Assembly (NCBI GenBank): GCA_000277445.1
Contig: AJWJ01000274.1
Span: 1-30,562 of the forward strand
Reading direction: 5' to 3'
DNA from: Polysphondylium violaceum
Lineage: Eukaryota; Evosea; Eumycetozoa; Dictyosteliales; Dictyosteliaceae
DNA: 30,562 bases
This document shows positions 12,281 to 21,998 of this stretch, in pieces (position 1 is the first letter of the stretch; the number at the start of each line of letters is the position of its first letter). The position numbers were made by a program, and so were the translations under genes. The notes under the pieces are model-generated. The model saw only the letters and a list, made by a program, of their open reading frames with translations. It was not told where the DNA came from and did not search any database.

Positions 12281-14256
12281 TTATAATTGAATAGTACCAT
12301 CTTTGTTCATGGTGGCGGTAATGGTGGTATCTAACCATTCACCAGAGACGTTGTTGTTTAAGTGATGACCTTTAGTTAAAACTTTACCAGAGGTACCTTG
12401 TTGTACAGTGTTACCTTTTTGATCTACAATTTTAACTTCAACACCTGGAAGTACTCTACCAACGCTAGAAGTATCGAAAACAACACCAGATAATTGACCT
12501 GGAACATTTGGAACAAAATGAATAATGGAAACAGAGCATTTGGTCTTGTCTTGTAATAATTTAATTGAAGATGGATTGGCATCACCTTCAATGTATAATT
12601 TCTTTAATGAACTTAAATCAGCTTTAGAAAACTCTGAGCTATTTACCAAATCGTCAAGAGATTTTTGTGAAACATAAAGACTAGTACATTTATCTTGAGT
12701 AATAGAATTTAAAATATTTGTAGAGTTTGATTCAACACAAAGAGCTGTCATTGCACCACTAATTAAATGAGCAAAATCTATTATTATTATTATTCAATAA
12801 TGTTGAATATTAATATTTTAATTCTTTTTTGTAGTATAATAATAATAATAATAATAATAAATCATAGAATACATACGTAATACAAAGGCGTTACCTTGGA
12901 ATAAAGGAACAAATAATGAAAGTCTTTCGTTTGGTTTGATATTTAAAAATTCGGCAAGAGATTCAGCTGCGTTTAATAATTGATTTTGAGTGTATCCAAT
13001 GAATTTACCATCAGAGAGTTGAGCAATATTGGCCAATTGAGATGATTTGATGTCTCTTTTCTTTAAAAGATTGGTGTCAATATTGATATCTCTAATAAGT
13101 GAAATACCTGGTTGTTGAGAACGACCAGTAGATACAATATGTTTTAATGATGGGAATCTATTATCTTTGAAATATTCACAATTGTAAACTAGAGTAAAAT
13201 AAAATCACAAGTTATTAGTATGTATTATTTGTTTACGAATTAGTAGGAGTTTAATATTATGCTTACTTGATTGTAATTCTGGGAAATATTCAATAGCTTC
13301 ATCAACCATAACTCTTTGATTGTTATCACCAATAATAAGGGTCTTTGCATTTGATGATTTTAAAACTGGGCTATAGAGAGAATAGATGTTAATAACAAAC
13401 AATGAATGTAAAGAATATTGCTAGAATGATGATGATGATGATGATGATTGTGATTATTTACCCAATTTGTTCAAAAGTAAATTCTGGATTAACTGAAGCG
13501 AATTGTAAACCAGCTGAAGAAGATGCTAAATTGATGATGACCTAAAATAAAAACAACAATAAATATATACAAAACTACGATTAAAATTTTGATTCTCTTT
13601 TTTTAAAAAACCTAATAGATGTTATGATATTACATGTTCAAGACCTTGTGGAACATTGGTTAAAACTACATCAGAAACTTTGTTATTTCCTTCAACAAAA
13701 CCACTAGCTAAACCTTTAACATTTCTCTGTTGTTGTTGTTGAAAAAAGTTAGTAACATTTCTGACATTATGTATGATGGGCATAGTTCAAACAAACATAC
13801 GTTTAAATCAATGTAATTGAGAGTAAAGTTATCACTATCTGGGATTGAAATAGCATTTGAATATCCAAATTTAGAGACAAGTGAGTCTAATTTAGAACCA
13901 ATAGTTTCTTCAGCACCAACCTTGAATTTAGCCTTTTGAGCAAAGGTAGAGGTAGTGTAATATCTTAAAAATACTCTAAAAGTTGATAATATTAAAAGAA
14001 GAAGAATAATCAATGGTTAATATATACTTTCATAATTCTTTATGATGAGTGCTGTGTTGTGCTCTGAACTGTAGTCATCTGTTGTTGCCTATTGTCATGT
14101 CATTATCATTTTTAAATTGTATGTTTGCTGTGTATTGTAAAGACCTTTAATGTGTCATCAGATGACCACTTTTACGTAGTCGTAAAAAAGTGATGATGAC
14201 GACAATAAGATAATGGGGGTTGATATATACTTTTCAATTTGTGATCTAGCCAACAT
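12281..14256 (-). CDS. Acyl-CoA synthetase (ANL superfamily)-like protein, probable mitochondrial pseudoenzyme
   Basis: Seven phase-consistent exons (minus strand: 14256-14231, 13975-13801, 13726-13634, 13541-13462, 13370-13267, 13188-12877, 12777-12281) give 428 residues. The N terminus MLARSQIEKVFLRYYTTSTF is basic, hydroxylated and free of acidic runs apart from one Glu, like a mitochondrial presequence. The body aligns by eye with the large domain of ACSF2-type ligases: LKHIVSTG, LNIKPNERLSLFVPLFQG, HLISGAMTALC, CTSLYV and SVGRVLPGVEVKIVD stand at the expected places. The adenylation motifs are altered. The Gly/Ser/Thr P-loop (TSGTTGxPKG in active enzymes) reads QLSDGKFIGY (about 216-225). 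YGxTE reads FVPNVP (351-356). The TGD aspartate position reads TTI. The protein stops about where the mobile C-terminal domain with its catalytic Lys would begin. A non-catalytic or structural role is inferred. The first exon is least certain: an in-frame ATG at 14013 is the alternative start. Confidence 0.8.
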
Positions 14257-14608
14257 TGTGCTAAAAATGATTGTCTAAAATATAATAAAAATCAAAAAAA
14301 AGAGTCGAATAAAGACAAATCACAAAGAGATGATGGTGGTAATAGTAATTAAAATGAGCTATGATCCTTTTGCGCACAAGCCAGAGACATAAATTTTTTT
14401 TGAAAAAATCATCAAAATTTTTGAAAAATTAGAACTTCCTAAAAAAAGTATCCTCATATTATCGATTCTGTTGAATTTTTTTCATTTTATCTCTTCTTGT
14501 TTAATCATCTATTTTATTTATCTTTTCAGTGAATTAACAGATAAATTAGAGAAAATATAAAAATTCAATTTCTTTATTTGATATCACACCACACATATAG
14601 AATAAAAT
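14257..14608. promoter_or_regulatory. Shared spacer between head-to-head genes (synthetase-like / ZNHIT1)
   Basis: This 352-bp A+T-rich spacer separates two divergently read genes and must hold both promoters. It has T-tract and A-tract runs near 14394-14440 typical of dictyostelid promoters, and a C+G-richer patch around 14368-14390. No defined binding site was recognised. Confidence 0.4.
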
Positions 14609-15227
14609 ATGACAGATACAGCAACAGCAACAGCAACACCAATAACTACACCTAGTAAGAGAAAGAGTGAGCTGTCAAAAAGATTTAGAATCAATAATGA
14701 AGAGGATCGAAGAATGTTGAAAGAAAAGATACAAAATGCAAGAATAGAGGCATTAGAGAACGACAATGAATTTCAATCGATTGATCCATTGGCAGATGAC
14801 GACGCAGACGATGACTATCAAGATGAAGAGGATGATCTAGTTTATTCAACACCAGTAAATAAAAGAAAAAGAAATCGTGAAAGAGAGAAAAAAAGATTTG
14901 AAAAGAAATCATTGAATATTAGTTTTAGAGATGTTTTAGAAAAATCTGTATATATTTTTATTTGATCTATTTTTAAATCATATCTATACATATATTAATA
15001 TGAATAATAATGATAATTTAAAAAAAAAGTATTTAGAAACTTATCCAGAAAATGTACCAACTTATTTAACAGCGACATCAAAGCCATCACCTTTACCACC
15101 AAGACATTTTTGTTCAATTTGTGGATATTTAAGTACTTATACATGCAAACAATGCTCAAGTAAATATTGTAGTATAAAATGTTTTAATAATCATGTTGAA
15201 TATAGATGTAAAAGATCATTATATTAG
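14609..15227 (+). CDS. ZNHIT1: HIT-type zinc-finger protein, SWR1/SRCAP chromatin-remodelling subunit
   Basis: Homologue of ZNHIT1 (yeast Vps71/Swc6), a nuclear subunit of the SWR1/SRCAP complex that exchanges H2A for H2A.Z. Two exons, 14609-14947 and 15030-15227, are joined in phase 0 through an 82-bp intron whose only AG is the 3' site used, giving 178 residues. The N-terminal half has the family signature RIEALENDN after a basic helix, an Asp-rich stretch DDDADDDYQDEEDD, and a basic segment. YLTATSKPSPLPPRHFC leads into the zinc finger. Metal ligands are Cys141, Cys144, Cys152, Cys155, Cys160, Cys164, His168 and Cys173, the complete HIT pattern, and the protein ends right after it as in other ZNHIT1 proteins. 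AATAAA is at 15257. The 3' splice site is preceded by an A run rather than pyrimidines, which is unusual. Confidence 0.9.
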
Positions 15228-15386
15228 ATGTATAACGTACTTTTGTATATTTTGTAAATAAAATCCCCTCATAATCATAATAATAACAAGATTGGTGTAT
15301 TTGTGTTTGCTTTATAGATTTTATCGTCGGCCTATACAAAAATATTGATATTTTATTTATAAACAGAATCCAATATTTTGATTTTC

Positions 15387-15425
15387 AATAATAGTAATAA
15401 TATTTTTGTTGTTATTACTATTATT
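15387..15425. repeat. 14-bp perfect inverted repeat between convergent genes
   Basis: AATAATAGTAATAA (15387-15400) and TTATTACTATTATT (15412-15425) are exact reverse complements separated by 11 bases. The hairpin lies in the 256-bp spacer between the stops of ZNHIT1 (+) and the OPA3-like gene (-), so it could fold in either transcript's 3' end. A simple-repeat origin (AAT/ATT) is also possible, although the arms include G and C positions that keep the pairing. Confidence 0.4.
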
Positions 15426-15483
15426 ATTTTATGTTACATACATATATATATAACCAATAGTAGTTGTGATGTAATATTTGTTA

Positions 15484-16135
15484 TTAAATTTTAATTGAAT
15501 TTGGAGAGGTATTTGCAGGATTATTATTATTATTATTATTAGCAGTTTGTAATTGAAGTGGTATATTAGAAAGGGTTGAGGTAGTTGATTTGGATGGATT
15601 GTTTTTATCGTTGAAATGTAAAGTTAGATGAAGATTAGGATTCACAGCATTGAGGGCATCTTGTAGTTCCTTTATCGATGCGTTTTGATTTTCTATAATG
15701 TTTTCTAAATCTGTAAACTTTTGAGCCAAGGCCTCTTCTTTTTTTTGATCTTTTGCAGAGGATCTCTTATTCTCTAAAACCAACAATGACAATGCAACAG
15801 CTAAAAGAAATGCTTCGCTAAGCATTTCTGCTCCCAAATCAATAGCTGCATTCACATTCAATTCCAGTGGTTTTCTTGTTGTGTCTCCTGAAAATTTAGA
15901 TAATTTTAAATCTATTATGATTGCAATTCATTAGTATTACTCGTACGACTGGTCAGAGGTAATACTGATTGGTGCCAAGTGATACATTACCAACTTTATA
16001 CCACAATCTTGCCATACTAATGATATTAGCATGAAAAATGGGTGATTTAGCAGCAGCAAATTTAATCTGTTTTGAAAATGGTTTTGCTAAACTCTTGATC
16101 ACCAATGATCCTACTTTTAGTAATGGCAATACCAT
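15484..16135 (-). CDS. OPA3: OPA3-family mitochondrial protein
   Basis: Two exons on the minus strand (16135-15991 and 15887-15484, 103-bp intron, phase 1) give 182 residues. The N terminus MVLPLLKVGSLVIKSLAKPF, then SKQIKFAAAKSPIF, matches the OPA3 start (short hydrophobic helix, conserved KP, and K..A). The second exon carries the family core: KPLELNVNAAIDLGAEMLSE, a hydrophobic stretch AFLLAVALSLLVLE, then a Glu/Lys coiled coil. OPA3 proteins are mitochondrial membrane-associated and affect mitochondrial shape in animals; the exact function is unsettled. The C terminus is extended by a low-complexity Ser/Thr/Asn tail including a run of seven Asn, absent from animal OPA3. The donor chosen (GTTG followed by GTAATG) is the one that keeps the second exon's frame. 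The gene is head-to-head with the cyclin-Q gene. Confidence 0.85.
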
Positions 16136-16512
16136 GTCGTTATTGTTTATTGTGAAAATAAAGTAACTGAATGATAAAACAACAGTGTAATATAATGTTG
16201 GTAAAGAGGGTCAAATGGTCCTATGATGTGGCGAGGGGAAAAGAGTTTTTTTTGAAAAAAAAAAATTCAAGAAAAATAGGGCCAACAAATCTGAGCGTGA
16301 TCATGTGTGAACAAACCAACAACAATCAAAAATATTTGTGAGATTTAGGCACAAACACATATTATATCTTTTCTTTTTGTCAATCAATACAAAGACAGAC
16401 ACACTCACGAGTACCCACACATACACCAACGTAGATATATAGTTTAGGGTTAAACATATGTGTGTATAGATGTAGAAACTACCTTGACAACATCTCAGCT
16501 CAGTAGTATAAT
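16136..16512. promoter_or_regulatory. Shared spacer between OPA3-like and cyclin-Q-like genes
   Basis: This 377-bp divergent promoter region contains an A-tract near 16255-16263, CA-rich stretches (16330-16430) and a single TTTAGGGTT word near 16443. No tRNA or clear operator was seen. The two ATGs point away from each other, so both promoters lie here. Confidence 0.4.
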
Positions 16513-17642
16513 ATGAATCATAGCATAGAGAATATTGAATATCAAGATATATTTACATATGAAATCATTTCAACATCATGTGATAGCTGGCATCAATTTA
16601 AATCATTTTACAAGGATTTAGTTATTTTTACAAGAAACCTATGTAGTTTATTGGGATTGTCGTCTATCAATTACTATCATTCCGTTACTTTATTACAAAA
16701 ATATCTATTTATAATATCACAAAAGGTGAAATCAAAACAATTTGATTTTAAAAATGGTATACATTATTATTATGTATGTATTGTATTGGTGATTTGTTGT
16801 GTATAAATATTAATAGTATTGCTTACTCTACTAATCTAGTTGATAGCTATGTCTTGTACATTGGTGTCAATTAAAGTAAATTATTCACCAATGTTACCTT
16901 TAAAAGTTCGAGATGTATTAAATGTTGGATATCATTTATTAAGTAATGAAAATCTATTATTAAATGATGTAAATATTTTGATTGGTGTTGATGTCTCAAA
17001 AAGAAAGAATTGAAAACTAACATCACAACAACAATATAGGACTATTATACTATAAAAGAAAATGTTATTAAAGTTGAACAACATTTACTTAGAATATTGG
17101 AATTTGACGTTGGTTTACCAAAGAAAATGAATCAATTACCTCATCCCTATTTATTAAATTTTCTTTATTTTCTAGAATCTAATCAAGTGGAATCACAAGT
17201 ATCATATAATATACTCAATGATTCAATATTAAATCTATCCATCTATTGTAGGAAGCAAGAAGATACTCGCTTTGGTTATGAAGAAATTGCAATATTTAGT
17301 CTATTGTATGCATTTGAAATGTGTGAAATCACAATACCCATAGAGATCAATGATTTGTATCTATTACTAGGTTTTGAAAATACTAAAAATACAAATACAA
17401 AATACAATGGTATCTATAATATAATATATTATTATTTATACTCAAATTCATTCGTTGAATATTAATCAAATAATTCCATCCACCACTACTAAATAGACTT
17501 TAAATTTCATATGGATCTCTTTTATCAAACCTATGATCCTGACAAAGAAGTAACTTTTCGACCTGAAATCTCTATAGAGATTTGTAAACCAATCTCATTG
17601 GTGGAGGATAAGGATATTAAAGATTCACAGAGTAATAAATAA
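16513..17642 (+). CDS. CCNQ: Cyclin-Q (CCNQ/FAM58)-like cyclin, probable CDK10-type partner
   Basis: Four exons, 16513-16773, 16840-16968, 17040-17409 and 17497-17642, join in consistent phase to 301 residues. The first cyclin fold includes YYHSVTLLQKYLF and YYYLIAMSCTLVSIKV. The next exon carries KVRDVLNVGYHLL, then after the junction IKENVIKVEQHLLRILEFDV and PHPYLLNFLYFLES. These match, in order, cyclin-Q landmarks: YLIAMS, a Lys-Val, RD-hydrophobic-NV, E..LLR-hydrophobic-L-x-F-x-V and PH-x-YLL. The second fold (about 200-255) includes EEIAIFSLLYAFEM and PIEI. In animals this cyclin activates CDK10; the same role here is inferred. No CDK is visible in this window. The last exon adds a tail of about 48 residues (HMDLFYQTYDPDKEVTFRPE onward). 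The donor GTATGT at 16774 and acceptor at 16838-16839 restore the YLIAMS motif, which supports this model over the longer reading. Confidence 0.85.
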
Positions 17643-18136
17643 CATATCTATAACTCACACAACACACCACACAACACTCTATCACAATACGAATCGCAGA
17701 TCGGTACGATTTTTACTTTTTTTTTTTTTTTTATTTATTTTTGAATTTTTATTATTTGCAGACCATCAGAAACTCACCGTTGTTGGTTTAATCAATTAGA
17801 ACCCTCCCAATCCACAACAACCATCTTTCTCTGTTGTGTATTTACTTGTATTGTAGAAATATATAATTTTTATACACCCCTATTGCATCATTATAATACC
17901 ACCACGCTATACAACACCAGACAAACACAAACACAAACACCCCACCTACCACACCACCACATATCACAAAAAAATCATTGATTCGATTAGATATTTTCAA
18001 TCAATTTATTTCTTATTTAAATCTATTTATTATACTATTTTGTGTTTGTTGTGCTGTATCCATTCATTCCAACATACATTGGATTATAACATTTTTATTA
18101 TTATATTTATCATATACACACAGTAAAAGATATAAA
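17643..18136. promoter_or_regulatory. Spacer and 5' leader of the TPR gene, with a possible leader intron
   Basis: This 494-bp region contains ACAAC/CACAC-rich DNA, then a GT (17704) followed by a long T tract and TTTGCAG (17755-17761). That would make a typical 58-bp intron in the 5' leader. Further downstream come CACAAACAC-type repeats. The reading frame of the TPR protein stays open upstream of its ATG to about 17978 but without an in-frame ATG before 18137, so I treat that part as untranslated leader. Confidence 0.4.
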
Positions 18137-18925
18137 ATGGGTTGTTGTTGTAGTAAAACCAAAGAGGATAAGGAACAAGATAATGAACTAAACAAAAGAG
18201 ATCTTCGTACAAGCGGCAGCAAGGGAAAAGAAAGTGTAAAGAATGCAAAGACAAACGGTGGTGCCAACCAAATTGATAAACTAGGACCTAAAGTAAACAC
18301 CACATTGGCATTTGAGAGTGTAAAAGTTCATGAAAAACAAGAGATTTTGGACAGCTTGGACGACAATCCCAATGACACAACAGCAATGGCAAACTATAGT
18401 ATTATTTTGGCAAAGGAAGGTAAAATGAAGGAAGCACAGGACTTATTGACCAAAGCTATCGAGATTGATAAGGAAAACTCTAGAGTGTGGCAATGTTATG
18501 CAGAGTTGTATGAAAGACAAAATAACATCACCAAAGCGCAAGAGATCTATAACCAAGGTTATAAATTTGCCTCACCAAAGATTGCATTGGGCGACGATGA
18601 CTCTAATCTAATGTTAAACTATGCCATCAGTTTACAAAAATCTAAAAACTATGATAAAGCAGAGAAACTTTACAAGAGAGCCGTAACTTCAGGCCCAGGA
18701 AATCCAGAGACTGCTGGTCGTTATGGTTCTTTCTTATTAGAGATCAGAGAAGACATTGATAGAGCTTCTCAATATCTCAAACAAGCAGCTGATTTCACAC
18801 CTCCTCATAGAGGTTGGTGTGAATACTATGCAAAGTTTTTAAAAGACTATGAAAAGAATGATCAAGAGTCTACCAAATATCAAAAGAGAGCAACTTTATA
18901 TGTAGCTTCTCCTTCAACTGATTAA
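18137..18925 (+). CDS. N-myristoylation-signal TPR repeat protein
   Basis: This single-exon gene encodes 262 residues. The start chosen is the ATG that gives MGCCCSKTKEDKEQ: Gly2 and Cys3-5 form a typical N-myristoylation plus palmitoylation signal, so the protein should sit on the cytosolic face of a membrane. A basic, acidic and Ser-rich linker follows to about residue 75. The rest is tetratricopeptide-like: helical pairs with ANYSIILAKEGKMKEAQDLL, AIEIDKENSRVWQCYAELYE, LNYAISLQKSKNYDKAEKLY and AGRYGSFLLEIREDIDRASQ, about four to five repeats. TPRs bind protein partners; no enzyme domain is present. No named family was recognised. The upstream open stretch encodes hydrophobic residues by chance of its T-rich composition and lacks a usable ATG. 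A long (AAT)n array begins at the stop codon. Confidence 0.85.
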   Translation: MGCCCSKTKEDKEQDNELNKRDLRTSGSKGKESVKNAKTNGGANQIDKLGPKVNTTLAFESVKVHEKQEILDSLDDNPNDTTAMANYSIILAKEGKMKEAQDLLTKAIEIDKENSRVWQCYAELYERQNNITKAQEIYNQGYKFASPKIALGDDDSNLMLNYAISLQKSKNYDKAEKLYKRAVTSGPGNPETAGRYGSFLLEIREDIDRASQYLKQAADFTPPHRGWCEYYAKFLKDYEKNDQESTKYQKRATLYVASPSTD

Positions 18926-18934
18926 TAATAATAA

Positions 18935-18999
<65 letters not shown>
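18923..18999. repeat. (AAT)n microsatellite after the TPR gene
   Basis: About 25 near-perfect TAA/AAT units directly overlap and follow the stop codon of the TPR gene, with one G interruption near 18935. Such arrays are very common in dictyostelid genomes. The array forms the 3' untranslated start and may vary in length between strains. Confidence 0.9.
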
Positions 19000-19159
19000 T
19001 CCCATCGAACAATCAGTATTATATAAACTCACTGATTATGTGCGCCCTTCTATGTGTAGATTAATAATTAATATGTTTTCATTTGTAATAATAGTAGTAA
19101 TAAATATAATAAAATATATTTCCCCTTCCTATCCTATAGTTGTTAAAATACATTGTGTT

Positions 19160-21793
19160 TTATTTGGTTACAGGTTTAAGTTTCATTGCAAAGATCTTTG
19201 TCTTTATAGAGTTTTTCAAAATAAATAAAATAAGACCAACAATGGCTGCAATACCAATCACTGAGCATACGACAATGACTGCTATTTTCCATGACTCAAA
19301 TTTACTATTACTACATTGATCAGGTACAGATGATACGAGTACACCGAAATTAGGATCAACGACAACACTATTCTTGAAATAGGATGCCGAGATGGATATA
19401 TAGATGGTTGATAAAGATTCCAATTGATATTTGTTGATTTGGTCCTTTGTTAGTTGACTAACCTTGTTGTAGGATGGTCTATTGTCTAAGATTATTCTAT
19501 CAGAGAATGTGCCAATCAATGTTTCACCATTTAAACTAATTTGAATATTTCTAATGGAATCACCTGCACTAGTTGTGGATGTTTGTTCTTGTTTGCTACA
19601 ATCATTTGTTGATTCTGTGATACCAGATTTAAATATAATATCAATTGTATTTTGAGTACTACCAAATGTCCAATTGTGCACTGCAATTTGATATTTAATT
19701 GATTTTGGTAGAATTGGTATTATGTCCCCTGCAAAGTTGTAATAAACACGTTCATCTTTATCATTGATTGTTAATGTTACTTGTAATGTTGATTTGTTGT
19801 CCAAAGTAGTTGTGTATATATGAGTAGTATTTTCTTTTGTAATATTTAACCATTTAATATTATTGATATTGATTGATTGAATTATATTACTATTTGAATC
19901 CAATTCATTAATCATTGCAATACCAATATCATATTTATTACCACTGGGTGTGACAATTACTGATGTTGTATTATTTTCATTTACTATTGGTTTATCAATA
20001 ACAACTCCAAGACTAGGGAAAGAGCAATCACTAGACTCCCAATCTTTTTCGCATTCACATTGTAATTGTTGATTACAGGTACCATGGCCCGAACATATCA
20101 AACCATTGCTTCCTTTTGGACAAGTTTCTATCGTAGGCTTTGTATATAAAAATATTTTTGCAGTAGAGTTAAATGTTGATTCAAGTCCAACAAATACATC
20201 CAATGTCTCATCCATAGAATTTACAGTGATATTTGATTGGAATAAACAAGTTATTTGAGTAAACGATTGAGATACAACAATGTTGGAGCAAAAAGACCCA
20301 CCAATTCTGACTATTAAATCATTACCATTAAAATCTCTACCTACAATTGTTACTGTGCTGGGTGTCCCAAACTTAGTTGGTGTAATTGATTCAATGTATG
20401 GGTTATATCTATAAGATATCTCTCCAAATAGATTTGAGATTTTATAAATTGATTTAAAAGTAAAAGAGCCTGAACCAGGATCAACATTACACTTGATTGT
20501 TGATATATTTGTTGATGAATCAAATTGATTTGAAAAACATGGTTTTCCTGAACCAGCTCTAAAGATTAAACTATTCTCCAAAGTATCAACAGAGGATTCA
20601 ATAATAAATTTACCAGTGATGGTTAAAATACTTGACACTGTTGGAGAAGGTGCTGGTCCAATACTCAGAATCAAGGGTTTTTGGCAAATTAATAGATTCT
20701 TTGATAATCTAATTTTTGTATAAGAATCTGAACTATAAAACAATCCACAAGAAATATCTTGAGGAAAAATAAAAAAGATTTGAGAAGAGTTTATAAAGGT
20801 GTAAAGGGTAGAAGGAGACCCAATTCCATTTAAAAGCATTGAATTTGTAAAATTTGATCCAGAAATGGTGGTGGTCGAGTCCTTGATTTCAAATGAATCC
20901 ACAGTCATAGGGAAATTGGAGCTAAACTCTGATGTACCATTTGCATTGGAAATCAAAACTTGGTAACCTTTTTTGGGGCCAAAAAACTCTCGAGGTGGAG
21001 TACAGAAGATGGTTGATTGTGTGAGTGATATACCAGTCTCATTGATAAAGGAACAAATATAGTTGTCGACCTTAATTTCAGGGATTGAATTCACAGGATA
21101 TCTGTTATAGAATGCACCAATGACTTTTAATTCATTTTGGAATACATCTATTCTAGTGATCAGAGGTTTGTATTTCACATTATCTATTGTGCCGATAAAA
21201 ACATTGGAATAGACATCATAGATATTCAAAGGATCAGAAAAACCTCCCATCATCATAAATGATAGAGCAGTTTCATTGACCACACTTGTTTGAGATGAAA
21301 GCATTTTATCTGGAGTGGCTACTTGAATATGTCCAACGAAGCTTGATGATGAAAAACCTGATCCCAAAAGATATCCAATAGAATTGTCTTGAACAAATGC
21401 ATTAAATGTTACAAGAGGAACCATAAATTTGTATTGTGCATTCATAGAAAAAGTAACATATCCATCATTTAAATTTGTCAATGCTGGTATTGTAACTTCA
21501 AAAGAACTAGTGCTTGTGATTGTCACCATCACATCAACATCATTTACAACGATCGTTCTTGTACCTAGCCTAGATAAATAATATTATTCATCATATTAAT
21601 TGATTGTTCAAAAATCAATATGCAGGAAAGAGTAATCTTACGAAAATGCACCATATAGAGTTACTGTTTGAGGAGTATATTTCCTCATAATAATAGAGGG
21701 CGAGCAAGAAGTAATATCTTGCCCGGTAATAAAGTACACATTACTTATAATAAATAATAAATAAAAAAGAATAGCATTATATTTGAGACCCAT
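19160..21793 (-). CDS. IPT/TIG and EGF-like type I membrane receptor, ComC/Tgr-like (copy 1)
   Basis: Two exons (21793-21642 and 21569-19160, 72-bp intron, split Ser codon) give 853 residues. Exon 1 encodes a signal peptide, MGLKYNAILFYLLFIISNVY, ahead of the ectodomain. The N-terminal half is a variable beta-rich ectodomain. An IPT/TIG fold follows at about 442-525 (IESITPTKFGTPSTVTIVGR, then IGGSFCSN). An EGF-like module with its cysteines and CSGHGTCNQQLQCEC lies at about 529-566. The next part is a conserved membrane-proximal domain of about 230 residues that contains NGETLIGTFSDR and YFKNSVVVDPNFGVLVSS. One transmembrane helix (about 811-835, WKIAVIVVCSVIGIAAIVGL) leads into an 18-residue basic tail. 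Many NxT/S sites suggest glycosylation. Adhesion or self-recognition is inferred from the resemblance to ComC and Tgr proteins. The ligand is unknown. Confidence 0.85.
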
Positions 21794-21998
21794 CTTATCT
21801 CTTTAATGATTCCGATTTGTTTGTAATGAAAAAAAAAGGGACCTTTTCTTTTGATAAAGATATTTTAAAAAAGATTTGTATTTTTTTTTTTCGTAAAAAT
21901 CCCAAAACAGTACTTATCTATCTTTTTTTGAGATACATGATATACCCCATAAAACTTAAATATTTCAAAAATATTTGTTTTTATTCTTATATCTCTGT
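21794..21998. other. Spacer between receptor copies 1 and 2
   Basis: This 205-bp T-rich spacer holds the promoter of receptor copy 1 and the 3' end of copy 2, which are read in the same direction. T tracts at 21879-21890 and 21922-21928 are promoter-like. No gene was found. Confidence 0.5.

Noticed and set aside
16443-16451. TTTAGGGTT, a telomere-like / telo-box word
   Set aside because: Only one copy, in a short promoter region; no repeat array.
17978-18136. Hydrophobic in-frame N-terminal extension of the TPR protein
   Set aside because: No in-frame ATG, T-rich leader composition, and it would bury the MGCCCSK acylation signal.
21946-21952. CCCATAA word resembling the upstream element of dictyostelid small RNA genes
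   Set aside because: A start at the expected distance would fall inside the receptor copy 2 coding exon, and no structured RNA is evident there. A 7-base match is weak.
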